Source of the DNA: Neoroseomonas lacus
Lineage (GTDB): Bacteria > Pseudomonadota > Alphaproteobacteria > Acetobacterales > Acetobacteraceae
Length of the DNA: 64,000 nucleotides
Reading direction: 5' to 3'
Assembly (NCBI RefSeq): GCF_014644535.1
Contig: NZ_BMKW01000016.1
Coordinates: 1-64,000, forward strand
Part shown: positions 33,678 through 41,701 of the stretch, one piece after another
Numbering within the stretch: position 1 is the stretch's first letter
Layout of the letters: each line of letters starts with the position of its first letter
Program-made: the position numbers and the translations under genes
Notes under the pieces: generated by a model
Told to the model about the DNA's origin: nothing
Seen by the model: only the letters and a program-made list of their open reading frames with translations
Databases searched by the model: none

Positions 33678-33836
33678 GGCCGATCAGGCCTTCACGTCCG
33701 TCACGCCGGCAGGCTTGCCAAGCCGAAGCAGCGATGGAGTGAGGGCCGATGATGCCTTCACGTCCGTCACGCCGGCAAGCGTGCTAAGCTGAAACAGCGA
33801 TGGAGTGAAGGCCGATCAGGCCTTCACGTCCATCGC
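33678..33836. repeat. 66 bp tandem repeat duplicating the dppC 3' end
   Basis: Units start at 33678, 33744 and 33810 (GGCCGAT words), so the period is exactly 66 bp or 22 codons. Each contains CTTCACGTC with GCCGGC and GCGATGGAGTGA. The third unit merges with the last codons (MDVKA) and stop of the dppC-like gene. Read on the minus strand in the gene's frame, the duplicated units would encode VTDVKA ends again. They fill the gap between the convergent hypothetical gene and dppC. Confidence 0.85.
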
Positions 33837-34724
33837 CTGGCGCAGCCCGTCGCTCAGCAGGTTGAAGCAGATCGACGTCACGAAGATGCACACGCCCGGC
33901 AGCACCGCTACCCAGGGCTGCACATAGATCGCCGTGCGCAGCGTGTTCAGCATAAGCCCCCATTCCGGCTCCGGCGGCTTGGTGCCGAGGCCGAGGAAGG
34001 AGAGGCCCGAGGCCACGATCATGCAGACGCTGATCAGCGACGTCGCATAGACGAAGATCGGCCCCAGCACATTGCCCAGCACGTGCACGCGCACGATGGT
34101 GAATGCGGAAGCACCCGAGGCCCGCGCCGCGTCGACGAAGTCGAGATTGCGCACGCCGGTCGTGACGCTTTCCGCCACGCGGATGATCGGCGGGATGAAC
34201 ACCAGCGTCAGGGCGAGGATCGCGTTCATGATGCCCGCGCCGAGCGCGCCCGAGATGGCGACCGCCAGCAGCACGGAGGGGAAGGCATAGAAGACGTCGG
34301 TGGTGCGCATGATCGCCATGTTGATCTTGCCGCCGGCGAAACCTGCCAGGACGCCGAGCACCGTACCGATGAAGAAGGCGAGCACGACCGGCGTGATGCC
34401 CATGAACCAGGATAGCCGGCCGCCATAGAGCAGGCGCGTGAGCATGTCGCGCCCGAGTTCATCGGTGCCCAGCGGGTAGTTCGGCGTGCCGATCCCCTTC
34501 AGGCGGCGGATCATGCTGCCCTGGAAGGGTTCATGCGGTGCCAGGAGCGGCGCGAAGACGATCGCCAGCAGCATGAGCAGCAGCACCAGGCCGCAGAGGA
34601 TCGTCAGCGGGTCGCGCCGCAGCCGCTTCAGCACCCCCGCCCAGTAGCCCTTGCTGCGGGTGACGGTCTGCTTGGCCTGGAGGGCGAGTTCGGCCTCGGC
34701 GGCCGTCGGCGTGGTGGCGCTCAT
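33816..34724 (-). CDS. ABC transporter permease, DppC type
   Basis: Inner-membrane permease of 302 residues with about six helices: DPLTILCGLVLLLMLLAIVFAPLLAPHEP at the N-terminus, then the DppC/OppC family stretch PLGTDELGRDMLTRLLYGGRLSW. The cytoplasmic coupling loop is FVDAARASGASAFTIVRVHVLGNVLGP, followed by GLSFLGLGTKPPEPEWG. It pairs with the DppB-type gene upstream (about 95 bp gap) to form the channel of a peptide, nickel or opine importer. No ATPase or binding protein gene is adjacent on either side. The start MSATTPTAAEAELA (34724) is chosen. A 66 bp tandem repeat follows the stop and copies the gene's end. Confidence 0.92.
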   Translation of the reverse strand: MSATTPTAAEAELALQAKQTVTRSKGYWAGVLKRLRRDPLTILCGLVLLLMLLAIVFAPLLAPHEPFQGSMIRRLKGIGTPNYPLGTDELGRDMLTRLLYGGRLSWFMGITPVVLAFFIGTVLGVLAGFAGGKINMAIMRTTDVFYAFPSVLLAVAISGALGAGIMNAILALTLVFIPPIIRVAESVTTGVRNLDFVDAARASGASAFTIVRVHVLGNVLGPIFVYATSLISVCMIVASGLSFLGLGTKPPEPEWGLMLNTLRTAIYVQPWVAVLPGVCIFVTSICFNLLSDGLRQAMDVKA

Positions 34725-34764
34725 CGGCCGTTCCCTTCGGTGCCGGTCAAAACCATCTGGTTCG

Positions 34765-34837
34765 TCATGCGCGCTTGATCCGTCGCGCGGTGACGCGCGC
34801 AAACATGAAGAGGGCGGATCATGCCCGCTTGATCCGC
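34765..34837. repeat. Repeated dppB tail sequence, 54 bp apart
   Basis: The dppB-like gene ends RIKRA-stop (minus strand, stop at 34819-34821). The same 19 bp word, with one mismatch, recurs 54 bp downstream, again encoding RIKRA-stop in the same frame (34765-34783). The distance is 18 codons. The resemblance to the 66 bp in-phase repeat behind the sister gene may be meaningful or chance. Confidence 0.5.
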
Positions 34838-35772
34838 GGGTCGAGCGCCGTCTGCATCAGGTCGACGCACAGGTTCAGCGTCACGAAGAACATCGCCAGC
34901 ACCAGGATGGTCCCCTGCAGCACCGGCAGGTCGCGCTGGAAGATCGCGTTGTTCAGCAGCAGCCCGGTGCCGGGCCAGGAGAACACCGTTTCCACCAGGA
35001 TCGAACCGCCCATCAGGTAGCCGAGCTGCAGGCCCATCACGGCCAGCGCGTTCGGCGCGGCGTTCTTCACGACATGGACGAAGATGCGCCCGCGCGTCAG
35101 CCCCTTGCCCCGCAGCGCGGTGACGAATTCCTGGCTCATGATCTCGGCGATGATGCCGCGCACCGTGCGCGTGACGATGCCCATCGGGATGACTGCGAGG
35201 GTGACCGCCGGCAGCACCAGGTGCTGCATGTGTTCCCAGTCCCAGGCCCAATCCGATGATCCGCCGGGCCCCGCGCCCATCGCCGGCAACCAGTTCAGCT
35301 GCACCGAGAAGATCACCACCATCACCATGCCGAGCCAGTAATGCGGCACCGAAACGCCCGCCACGGCGACACCCACCGCCGCGCGGTCGACAAAGGAGCC
35401 ACGGAAGGTCCCGGCCAGCCCGCCCAGAACGCAGCCCATCACGAAGCCAGCCACCGAGGCGACCAGCGCGAGGCGCAGCGTATTCATGATGGCCCCCGAC
35501 AGGTCGGACCAGACGCTGCGCCCGGTGGCCAGCGACCGTCCCAGATCGCCCTGCACCACCTTCATCAGCCACAGCCCGAACTGGATCGGCAGCGGCTTGT
35601 CGAGCCCGTAGTCGCGCCGAACCTGCTCCACCACATCGCCCGGCGCGTCGGCCGGGACGATGGCGTTGATCGGGTCGCCCGGCGCGATCTGCACCAGCAT
35701 GAAGCAGAAGAAACCGACCGCCAGCGCGATCGGGATCGCATAGAGGATGCGGCGGATCAGGTAGAAAAACAT
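34819..35772 (-). CDS. ABC transporter permease, DppB type
   Basis: Inner-membrane permease of 317 residues. The DppB/OppB N-terminus is MFFYLIRRILYAIPIALAVGFFCFMLVQIAPGDPINAI. Then come YGLDKPLPIQFGLWLMKVVQGDLGRSLATGRSVWSDL and the coupling loop FVTALRGKGLTRGRIFVHVVKNAAPNALAVMGLQLGYLMGGSILVETVFSWPGTGLLL, with five to six helices in all. It comes first in the two-gene unit with the DppC-type gene. The missing ATPases and binding protein must come from elsewhere; the orphan family 5 binding protein at 10535 is one candidate. Confidence 0.93.
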   Translation of the reverse strand: MFFYLIRRILYAIPIALAVGFFCFMLVQIAPGDPINAIVPADAPGDVVEQVRRDYGLDKPLPIQFGLWLMKVVQGDLGRSLATGRSVWSDLSGAIMNTLRLALVASVAGFVMGCVLGGLAGTFRGSFVDRAAVGVAVAGVSVPHYWLGMVMVVIFSVQLNWLPAMGAGPGGSSDWAWDWEHMQHLVLPAVTLAVIPMGIVTRTVRGIIAEIMSQEFVTALRGKGLTRGRIFVHVVKNAAPNALAVMGLQLGYLMGGSILVETVFSWPGTGLLLNNAIFQRDLPVLQGTILVLAMFFVTLNLCVDLMQTALDPRIKRA

Positions 35773-36072
35773 GCGCTCTCCTCACGGGGCCCGGGCAAGG
35801 CTGCGGCCCGGCGGGAATGGGGTCCTGGTCGTCGCTTCGGACGGTGGCGCGTGGCGATCTCGTCGCGGCACCGGCCCGCCTGGCCGACGAAACAGATGGT
35901 TCAGCGCTGCAAGGGCCATGCCATGCCCCATGCCCTGCCGGCCGGGCAGCCCCGCCCCGGCCTTGCCCAGAACAGCGGCAGCCTGCCCGCGCGGGTGGCG
36001 TCCGACGCCGGTTCCAGGCGATGGCGGGCCTCGGCCCTTGCGCCCGCCACGCCCCCATGCTGATCCCACGCG
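35773..36072. other. 300 bp gap without recognised features
   Basis: This is the divergent gap between the dppB-like gene and the racemase-like gene. I see no ORF with family likeness, no clear palindrome and no double-hairpin repeat. It should hold promoters for both directions, but no convincing boxes stand out in the GC-rich sequence. Confidence 0.5.
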
Positions 36073-36807
36073 ATGCGCATACTGCTGCTGAACGGCAATA
36101 CCGACCCGGCCATCACCGAGCTGCTCGCGGCGCGAACGGCGGCGGCGATCCCGCGTCTCGGCCTGCCGGCGATGGAGGTGGTCCCGGCCACGGCACCCTT
36201 CGGCGTGCGCTACATCTCGACCCGCGCGGCGGTGGCCGTCGCCGGCCATGCCGTGCTCACCGCCCTGGCCGAGCATGTCGGCGCCGACAATCCGCGCGGC
36301 TACGATGCCGTCATCATCGCCTGTTTCGGCGAACCGGGGATCGAAGCGGCGCGCGAACTGCTGCCCGTCCCCGTATTCGGCATGGCGGAGACCTCGATCG
36401 CCGCCGCGCTGGCGCTGGCGCCGCGCGTTGCATTGCTGACCGGGGGCGCGCTCTGGGTGCCGATGCTGGAAGAATTCTGCCTGATCCGCGGCCTGGGGCC
36501 GGATCGTGCCCTGGTGCGCGGGGTTGCGCCGACCGGGGACATGATCGCCCGGGACCCGGACGGTGCCATCGCGCTGCTGGCGGAGGCCGCGCGCGCGGCG
36601 GTGGCCGATGGCGCGGGCGCCGTGGTGCTGGGCGGGGCGGGGCTGGCCGGGCTTGCGCCGCGTGTCGCGCCGTTGGTGGGGGTGCCGGTGCTCGACAGCC
36701 TGGACTGCGCGCTGGTTGCGGCGGTGCGCGGCGGTGCAGTGACGCCGCGTGTGGGGCAGGCGCCGATGCTGGGCGGGTCGGACGCGCTGCGGCGCTGGTT
36801 TGCTTGA
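36073..36807 (+). CDS. Asp/Glu/hydantoin racemase family protein lacking the second cysteine
   Basis: A 244-residue protein with the family opening MRILLLNGNTDPAITELLAARTAAAIP, VRYISTRAAVAVAGHAVL, and the first active-site cysteine in VIIACFGEPG near residue 81. In hydantoin and aspartate racemases a second cysteine lies in a LGCAG motif. Here that place reads VVLGGAGLAGL, so Cys is replaced by Gly. A two-base racemisation is therefore doubtful. A decarboxylase-, isomerase- or lyase-like role as in one-cysteine relatives is possible. The ATG follows GATCCCACGCG without a strong RBS. A complete double-hairpin element follows. Confidence 0.85.
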   Translation: MRILLLNGNTDPAITELLAARTAAAIPRLGLPAMEVVPATAPFGVRYISTRAAVAVAGHAVLTALAEHVGADNPRGYDAVIIACFGEPGIEAARELLPVPVFGMAETSIAAALALAPRVALLTGGALWVPMLEEFCLIRGLGPDRALVRGVAPTGDMIARDPDGAIALLAEAARAAVADGAGAVVLGGAGLAGLAPRVAPLVGVPVLDSLDCALVAAVRGGAVTPRVGQAPMLGGSDALRRWFA

Positions 36808-36825
36808 TGGCAAAGGCCGGGAATT

Positions 36826-37072
36826 GGAGCGGGGCTCTGCCCCTCTCCAAACCTCACCCCGCTAGGGTGCCGGGCACCCTGGACCGCCGGGAGTTGGTGT
36901 CGAGTGGACGGAGCGCGCGCCGGGCATGGCGCCAGGAGGCAACGCCGGCCAACGGGCCCAGCGCATGGCTGGTCGCCGCCGATGACCTGCCCCGCCCAAC
37001 GCCAAGTATCGGTGTCCAGAGGCCCTTAGGCCTCTGGTGGGGGGAGCCCGAGGGGGGCAAAGCCCCTCTCGG
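36826..37072. repeat. Complete double-hairpin inverted-repeat element (about 247 bp)
   Basis: Left: GGAGCGGGGC-tct-GCCCCTCTCC, linker AAACCTCACCCCG, stem AGGGTGC-cgg-GCACCCT. Right: CCAGAGGCC-ctta-GGCCTCTGG (37016-37037), linker, GC hairpin ending near 37072. The inner stems again differ between ends but keep pairing. It occupies the whole gap between the racemase-like gene and hrpB and ends 9 bp before the hrpB start, so it forms the hrpB leader if read through. Confidence 0.86.
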
Positions 37073-37081
37073 TCCCGCCTG

Positions 37082-39592
37082 ATGCCCGACATGTACGATC
37101 TCCCCGTCGCCGAGGCCGTTCCGGCCCTGCGCGAGGCCTTGCGCGCCGGCCCCAACGCCGTGCTGATCGCCCCGCCTGGTGCCGGCAAGACGACGCTGGT
37201 CCCGCTCATCCTGAAGGACGAGCCCTGGGCCGAGGGTGCGCGCATCCTGGTGCTGGAACCGCGCCGCGTCGCTGCCCGTGCCGCCGCGCGGCGCATGTCG
37301 GAGATGCTGGGCGAACCGGCGCCGGGCGGCACGATCGGGCTGGCGACTCGGCTCGACCGCGCCTTTTCCGACCGCACGCGGGTGGAGGTGGTCACCGAGG
37401 GCCTGCTGGTGCGGCGGATGCAATCCGACCCGGGCCTCGAGGGCGTCGCCGCCGTGCTGTTCGACGAGGCGCATGAGCGCAACATCGACACCGACCTGGC
37501 GCTGGCCTTGTGCCTCGACCTGCAGCGGGCGCTGCGGCCGGAACTGCGGCTGCTGGCGATGTCGGCGACGCTGAATGGCGCGGCATTCGCCGGGCTCTTG
37601 GGTGCTGGGCCGATTCACGGCGCCGCGCCCTCCGGCGCTACGCCGACCGGGCCCGTGGGTGACGCGCCGGTCATCGAAAGCCTCGGCCGCGCTTACCCCG
37701 TCACGTTGAAGCACCGCGGGCGCGACATCGCCGAGGCGCGCGACCTGCCCGAGGCGATGGCCGGCGCCATCCGCGACGCGCTGCGTGAGCATCCGGGCGA
37801 CGTGCTCGCCTTCCTGCCCGGTTGGGGCGAGATCCGGCGCACGCAGGAACGGCTGGCCGGCCTCGATGCGCTGGTGGTGCCGCTGCACGGCGAATTGCCG
37901 CCGGCGGAGCAGGATGTCGCGCTGAACCCGACGACGGATGGGCGGCGCAAGGTGGTGCTGTCCACCTCGATCGCCGAGACATCCTTGACCGTGCCGGGCG
38001 TGCGCATCGTGGTCGATGGCGGCTTCCGGCGTGCGCCGCGGCTGGACCCCGCGAGCGGCCTGTCGCGGCTTGTGACCATCCGCATCAGCCGCGCGGCAGC
38101 CGAACAGCGCGCCGGTCGCGCGGGACGCACCGCACCTGGCGTCGCGATCCGGCTATGGTCCGAGGCACTTCATCGCGGCCTGCCGCTCGCCGACCGGCCG
38201 GAGATGCTGGAGGCCGAATTGTCGTCGCTGGTACTCGACGTCGCCGGCTGGGGGACTTCGCTGACCGAGTTGGCATTTCTCGACCCGCCGCCGGCCGGGG
38301 CAGTGAAGGCGGCACAGGCGCTGTTGGGCGACCTCGACGCGCTGGACGGGCAGGGGCGCATCACCGCGACAGGGCGGCGCATGGCGCGGCTGGGGACGCA
38401 TCCGCGCCTCGCGCGCATGCTGGTCGCCGCGACGGATGACGGGGAACGGGCGCTGGCCGCGGACCTCGCCGCGCTGCTGGAGGAACGCGACCCGATCCGG
38501 GGGCGCGAGGTGCCGGCGGATATCCATCTGCGGCTCGACCTGCTGCATGGCGCTGATCACGCCGATGCGGACCGGGCGACGATTCACCGCATTCGCCGGG
38601 CCTCGGCGCTGCATCGGCGGCGGTTGGGCGTGCATGGCGGCGTGCATGCCGAGGGCGATGCCGGCGCGCTGCTCGCCGCCGGCTTCCCCGACCGGATCGC
38701 CGCCAAACGCGGGACGATGGATGGCGCCTTCCGGCTCACCTCCGGCCAGGGCGCGCGGCTGCCGGCGACCGATCCACTGGCGAAATCCGTGCTGCTGGCG
38801 GTGGCGGACCTCGCGCTTCAGGGCACCGAGGCACGCATCCGCATGGCCGCGCCGATCGACCGCGCCGTGCTCGAAGCCCGTTTCCCCGAACGGCTGCGGC
38901 GCGAGGAGGGCGCGGCCTTCGACGCCCGCGCCGGCGCCGTGGTCGCCCGTCGCCGGCTGATGTTCGGCCCGTTGGTGCTGGAGGAAGCGACGCTCGCCCA
39001 TGCCGACCCCGAGGCGGTCGCGCTCGCGCTCGCCGATGCGGCCGGGGAACGTGGATTGCGTGATCTGAACTGGACCGATGCCGCGCGCCAGGCGCAGGCG
39101 CGCATCGGTTGGATGCGCAAGGTGGAGGGCGAGGCCTGGCCGGATGTCTCGGACGCCGCGCTCATCGCCAGTGTACGCGATTGGCTGGCGCCGCATTTGC
39201 ATGGCCGCACGCGACTGACGGAACTGGCGGCCCTGGACGCCACGGCGCTGGTGCTGGACCACCTGCCGTGGGAGTTGCGCCGCGCGCTCGATGCCGCGCT
39301 GCCGGCGCGGATGACGCTGCCGGGCGGGCGCTCGGCTGCGATCGACTATGCGCGCGACGTGCCGACGCTCGAGGCGCGCGCGCAGCATCTGTTCGGCCTC
39401 GCCGCCATGCCGCCGCTGGCGGGGCGCCGGGTGCCGTTGCAGGTGGCGCTGCTGTCGCCGGCCGGGCGGCCGATTGCGGTCACTGGGGACCTCGCCGGCT
39501 TCTGGAAAGGCACATGGTCGGAGGTCCGCAAGGAGATGCGCGGCCGTTACCCGAAACACGCCTGGCCGGAGGATCCGGCGGCTGGCGGTTGA
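37082..39592 (+). CDS. hrpB: ATP-dependent RNA helicase HrpB (DEAH type)
   Basis: An 836-residue DExH helicase. Domain 1 shows Walker A APPGAGKTTLVP (residues 31-42), LEPRRVAARAAARRM, FDEAHERN and MSATLN. Domain 2 shows VLAFLPGWGEIRRTQERL, STSIAETSLTVPGVRIVVDGG and QRAGRAGRTAPGVAIRLW. The HA2 winged-helix region and the HrpB-specific C-terminus (AIDYARDVPTLEARAQHLFGLAAMPPLAGRRVPL, then RYPKHAWPEDP) complete the family length. The cellular role of HrpB is not well defined. The ATG at 37082 is used; another at 37091 is in frame. It follows a double-hairpin element with no evident RBS. Confidence 0.95.
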   Translation: MPDMYDLPVAEAVPALREALRAGPNAVLIAPPGAGKTTLVPLILKDEPWAEGARILVLEPRRVAARAAARRMSEMLGEPAPGGTIGLATRLDRAFSDRTRVEVVTEGLLVRRMQSDPGLEGVAAVLFDEAHERNIDTDLALALCLDLQRALRPELRLLAMSATLNGAAFAGLLGAGPIHGAAPSGATPTGPVGDAPVIESLGRAYPVTLKHRGRDIAEARDLPEAMAGAIRDALREHPGDVLAFLPGWGEIRRTQERLAGLDALVVPLHGELPPAEQDVALNPTTDGRRKVVLSTSIAETSLTVPGVRIVVDGGFRRAPRLDPASGLSRLVTIRISRAAAEQRAGRAGRTAPGVAIRLWSEALHRGLPLADRPEMLEAELSSLVLDVAGWGTSLTELAFLDPPPAGAVKAAQALLGDLDALDGQGRITATGRRMARLGTHPRLARMLVAATDDGERALAADLAALLEERDPIRGREVPADIHLRLDLLHGADHADADRATIHRIRRASALHRRRLGVHGGVHAEGDAGALLAAGFPDRIAAKRGTMDGAFRLTSGQGARLPATDPLAKSVLLAVADLALQGTEARIRMAAPIDRAVLEARFPERLRREEGAAFDARAGAVVARRRLMFGPLVLEEATLAHADPEAVALALADAAGERGLRDLNWTDAARQAQARIGWMRKVEGEAWPDVSDAALIASVRDWLAPHLHGRTRLTELAALDATALVLDHLPWELRRALDAALPARMTLPGGRSAAIDYARDVPTLEARAQHLFGLAAMPPLAGRRVPLQVALLSPAGRPIAVTGDLAGFWKGTWSEVRKEMRGRYPKHAWPEDPAAGG

Positions 39593-39636
39593 ACGGCCGG
39601 TTGCGTCAGCGCAGATTGTATCCTGTGAGGAAATCA

Positions 39637-40680
39637 ATGCCCCCCGCCGAGTCGCCGCGTCTGTCCCGTCGCATGGCGCTGCTGCTGCCCACCGCCCTGA
39701 TCGCCTGCGCCCGGCCGGGCGCGGCGCAGCGCGGCCTGCCCGACTTCGCCGACCTCGCCGAAAGCGTGCTGCCGGCCGTGGTCAGCATCCAGGTCACCAG
39801 CCGCGAACGCGCCGGCCCGCTCGAACGGCGCGACACGCCGCAGGAACGCCGGCGCGGCGGGCATCTGGTGCAGGGGGCCGGGTCGGGATTCATCATCGAG
39901 CCCTCGGGCATCATCGTCACCAATGGCCACGTCGTGGGCAATGCCACGCGCGTCCAGGTCACCACCCAGAACGGCACCGAATATGTCGCGCGGGTGCTGG
40001 GCGCGGATGACCTGACCGACATCGCGCTGCTGAAGATCACGCCGCAGGCGCCGCTGGCGGCCGTGTCGCTGGGTGTTTCGGCCAATATGCGGGTTGGGCA
40101 GTGGGTGATGGCGGCGGGCAATCCGTTCGGCCTTGGCGGGTCGGTGACCAGCGGCATCATCTCGGCCCGTGGGCGCGATATCGGCGCCGGGCCGTTCGAC
40201 GACTTCATCCAGACCGATGCGCCGATCAATCCCGGCAATTCCGGCGGGCCGCTGTTCAACCTTTCGGGCGAGGTCATCGGCATCAACACGGCGATCTATT
40301 CGCCTTCCGGCGCCTCCGCCGGCATCGGCTTCGCGGTGCCGTCCGACCTCGCGCGGCCGGTGGTCGAGGCGCTGATCCGCGGCGGGCGGGTCGATCGCGG
40401 CTGGCTGGGCGTCTCGGTCTCCGATGCCGAGGAGCAGGGCCGCCACCAGCGTGGCGCGGTGATCATGGGCGTCGAGCGTGGCAGCCCGGCCGCGCGTGCG
40501 GGCCTGCGCCAGGGGGACCTGGTGACCGCGCTGAACGGGGAGCCGGTGGTCACATCGCGCGCCCTAGTGCGCGGCGTCGCCGGGCTCCCGCCCGGGGAGA
40601 CGGTGCGCCTGACGCTGACGCGTGGCGGACGGAGCCAGGAAATCGCCGTGCAGATCGGCCGGCGGCCGAACGAAGGCTGA
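39637..40680 (+). CDS. S1C family serine endoprotease with one PDZ domain (HtrA/DegS-like)
   Basis: A 347-residue exported or membrane-held trypsin-like protease. After an N-terminal signal (RRMALLLPTALIACARPGAAQ, perhaps Tat or lipoprotein-like) the catalytic triad is visible: His in VTNGHVVGNA (about 97), Asp in DDLTDIALLK (about 128), Ser in PINPGNSGGPLF (about 201). A single C-terminal PDZ domain (about 250-340) has RGWLGVSVSD and ERGSPAARAGLRQGDLVTALNG. It acts in envelope protein quality control. The RBS GTGAGG precedes the ATG. The response regulator gene starts 12 bp downstream, linking the protease to a two-component system. Confidence 0.94.
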   Translation: MPPAESPRLSRRMALLLPTALIACARPGAAQRGLPDFADLAESVLPAVVSIQVTSRERAGPLERRDTPQERRRGGHLVQGAGSGFIIEPSGIIVTNGHVVGNATRVQVTTQNGTEYVARVLGADDLTDIALLKITPQAPLAAVSLGVSANMRVGQWVMAAGNPFGLGGSVTSGIISARGRDIGAGPFDDFIQTDAPINPGNSGGPLFNLSGEVIGINTAIYSPSGASAGIGFAVPSDLARPVVEALIRGGRVDRGWLGVSVSDAEEQGRHQRGAVIMGVERGSPAARAGLRQGDLVTALNGEPVVTSRALVRGVAGLPPGETVRLTLTRGGRSQEIAVQIGRRPNEG

Positions 40681-40692
40681 GGACGAAAGCGC

Positions 40693-41373
40693 ATGCGTAT
40701 CCTGCTGGTCGAGGACGATGCTGAGGTCGCGCGCTTTGTGCGCAAAGGCCTCCAGGAAGCCGGCCATGTGGTCGAGCACGCGGGCAATGGTCGCGATGGT
40801 CTGTTCCTGGCCGCGTCCGAGCAATTCGACATCCTGGTGCTTGACCGCATGCTGCCCGGCGGGGTGGATGGCGTGCGGCTGGTGGAGACGCTGCGCGGGC
40901 AGGGCAACCGGACGCCGGTGCTTTTCCTCTCGGCGCTGTCGGCGGTCGATGAACGGGTGAAGGGGTTGAAGGCGGGTGGCGACGACTATCTGGTCAAGCC
41001 CTTCGCCTTTGCCGAATTGCTCGCCCGGGTCGAGGCGCTGGCGCGCCGCCCGACGGTGGATGCGCCGGCGACGCGGCTGAAGATCGCCGACCTGGAGATG
41101 GATCTGCTGTCGCGCAGCGTGACGCGTGGCGGCAAGCGCATCGAGATCCAGCCGCGCGAATTCCGTTTGCTGGAGCATCTGCTGCGCCATGCCGGGCAGG
41201 TGGTGACGCGCACCATGCTGCTTGAGAAAGTGTGGGATTATCATTTCGATCCGCAGACCAATGTGATCGACGTGCATGTCAGCCGCTTGCGCCAGAAGGT
41301 GGACAAAGGCTTCGACAAGCCGTTGATCCATACCGTGCGCAATGCGGGCTACATGATTCGCGCCGAGGCATGA
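40693..41373 (+). CDS. OmpR/PhoB family response regulator
   Basis: A 226-residue regulator. The receiver domain has the acidic pair VEDD (residues 7-10), the phospho-acceptor Asp in LVLDRMLPG near 51, the conserved Thr/Ser position PVLFLSAL and Lys in YLVKPF near 102. The winged-helix output domain has IQPREFRLLEHLLRHAGQVVTRTMLLEKVWDYHFDPQTNVIDVHVSRLRQKVD. It is 12 bp after the HtrA-like gene. The cognate kinase gene lies downstream but is separated by 328 bp holding a complete double-hairpin repeat, which could alter the regulator-to-kinase ratio. Confidence 0.95.
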   Translation: MRILLVEDDAEVARFVRKGLQEAGHVVEHAGNGRDGLFLAASEQFDILVLDRMLPGGVDGVRLVETLRGQGNRTPVLFLSALSAVDERVKGLKAGGDDYLVKPFAFAELLARVEALARRPTVDAPATRLKIADLEMDLLSRSVTRGGKRIEIQPREFRLLEHLLRHAGQVVTRTMLLEKVWDYHFDPQTNVIDVHVSRLRQKVDKGFDKPLIHTVRNAGYMIRAEA

Positions 41374-41407
41374 GGTCCACGCGCGAGGATGCGATGCTGG
41401 CGGCATC

Positions 41408-41645
41408 GAGGAGAGGCCCTTCCCCTCGCCGGATCTCACCCCGCCGAGGCCCTGAGGGCCTGCGGACACCTTGAGTTGGGGTCGGGCGCGCCAACCCTGC
41501 CAGGACTGAGACATTGTGCCCGGCACAGAGCAGGGCAATCGCCCTGCTTTCGCGAAACCCCCCATTGCCCAACACCAAGTATCGGTTTCCAAAGGCCTCG
41601 GGCCTTTGGTGGGGGAGGTCCGGAGGGGGCAAAGCCCTCTCCGGT
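41408..41645. repeat. Complete double-hairpin element between regulator and kinase genes
   Basis: Left end partly decayed (GAGGAGAGGC ... CCTCG, then AGGCCC-tga-GGGCCT). Right end intact: CCAAAGGCC-tcg-GGCCTTTGG (about 41589-41609), linker, CGGAGGGGGC/GCCCTCTCCGG ending near 41643. The segment before the right stem, CCCAACACCAAGTAT, is shared with the elements at 12154 and 36826. It makes up most of the 328 bp gap 41374-41701. Confidence 0.84.
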
Positions 41646-41701
41646 TCCAACCTTCGCGCTTATGGGGCGCCCCTGGGCCGTCCCGCCATCTGTCCCGTCC
41701 A

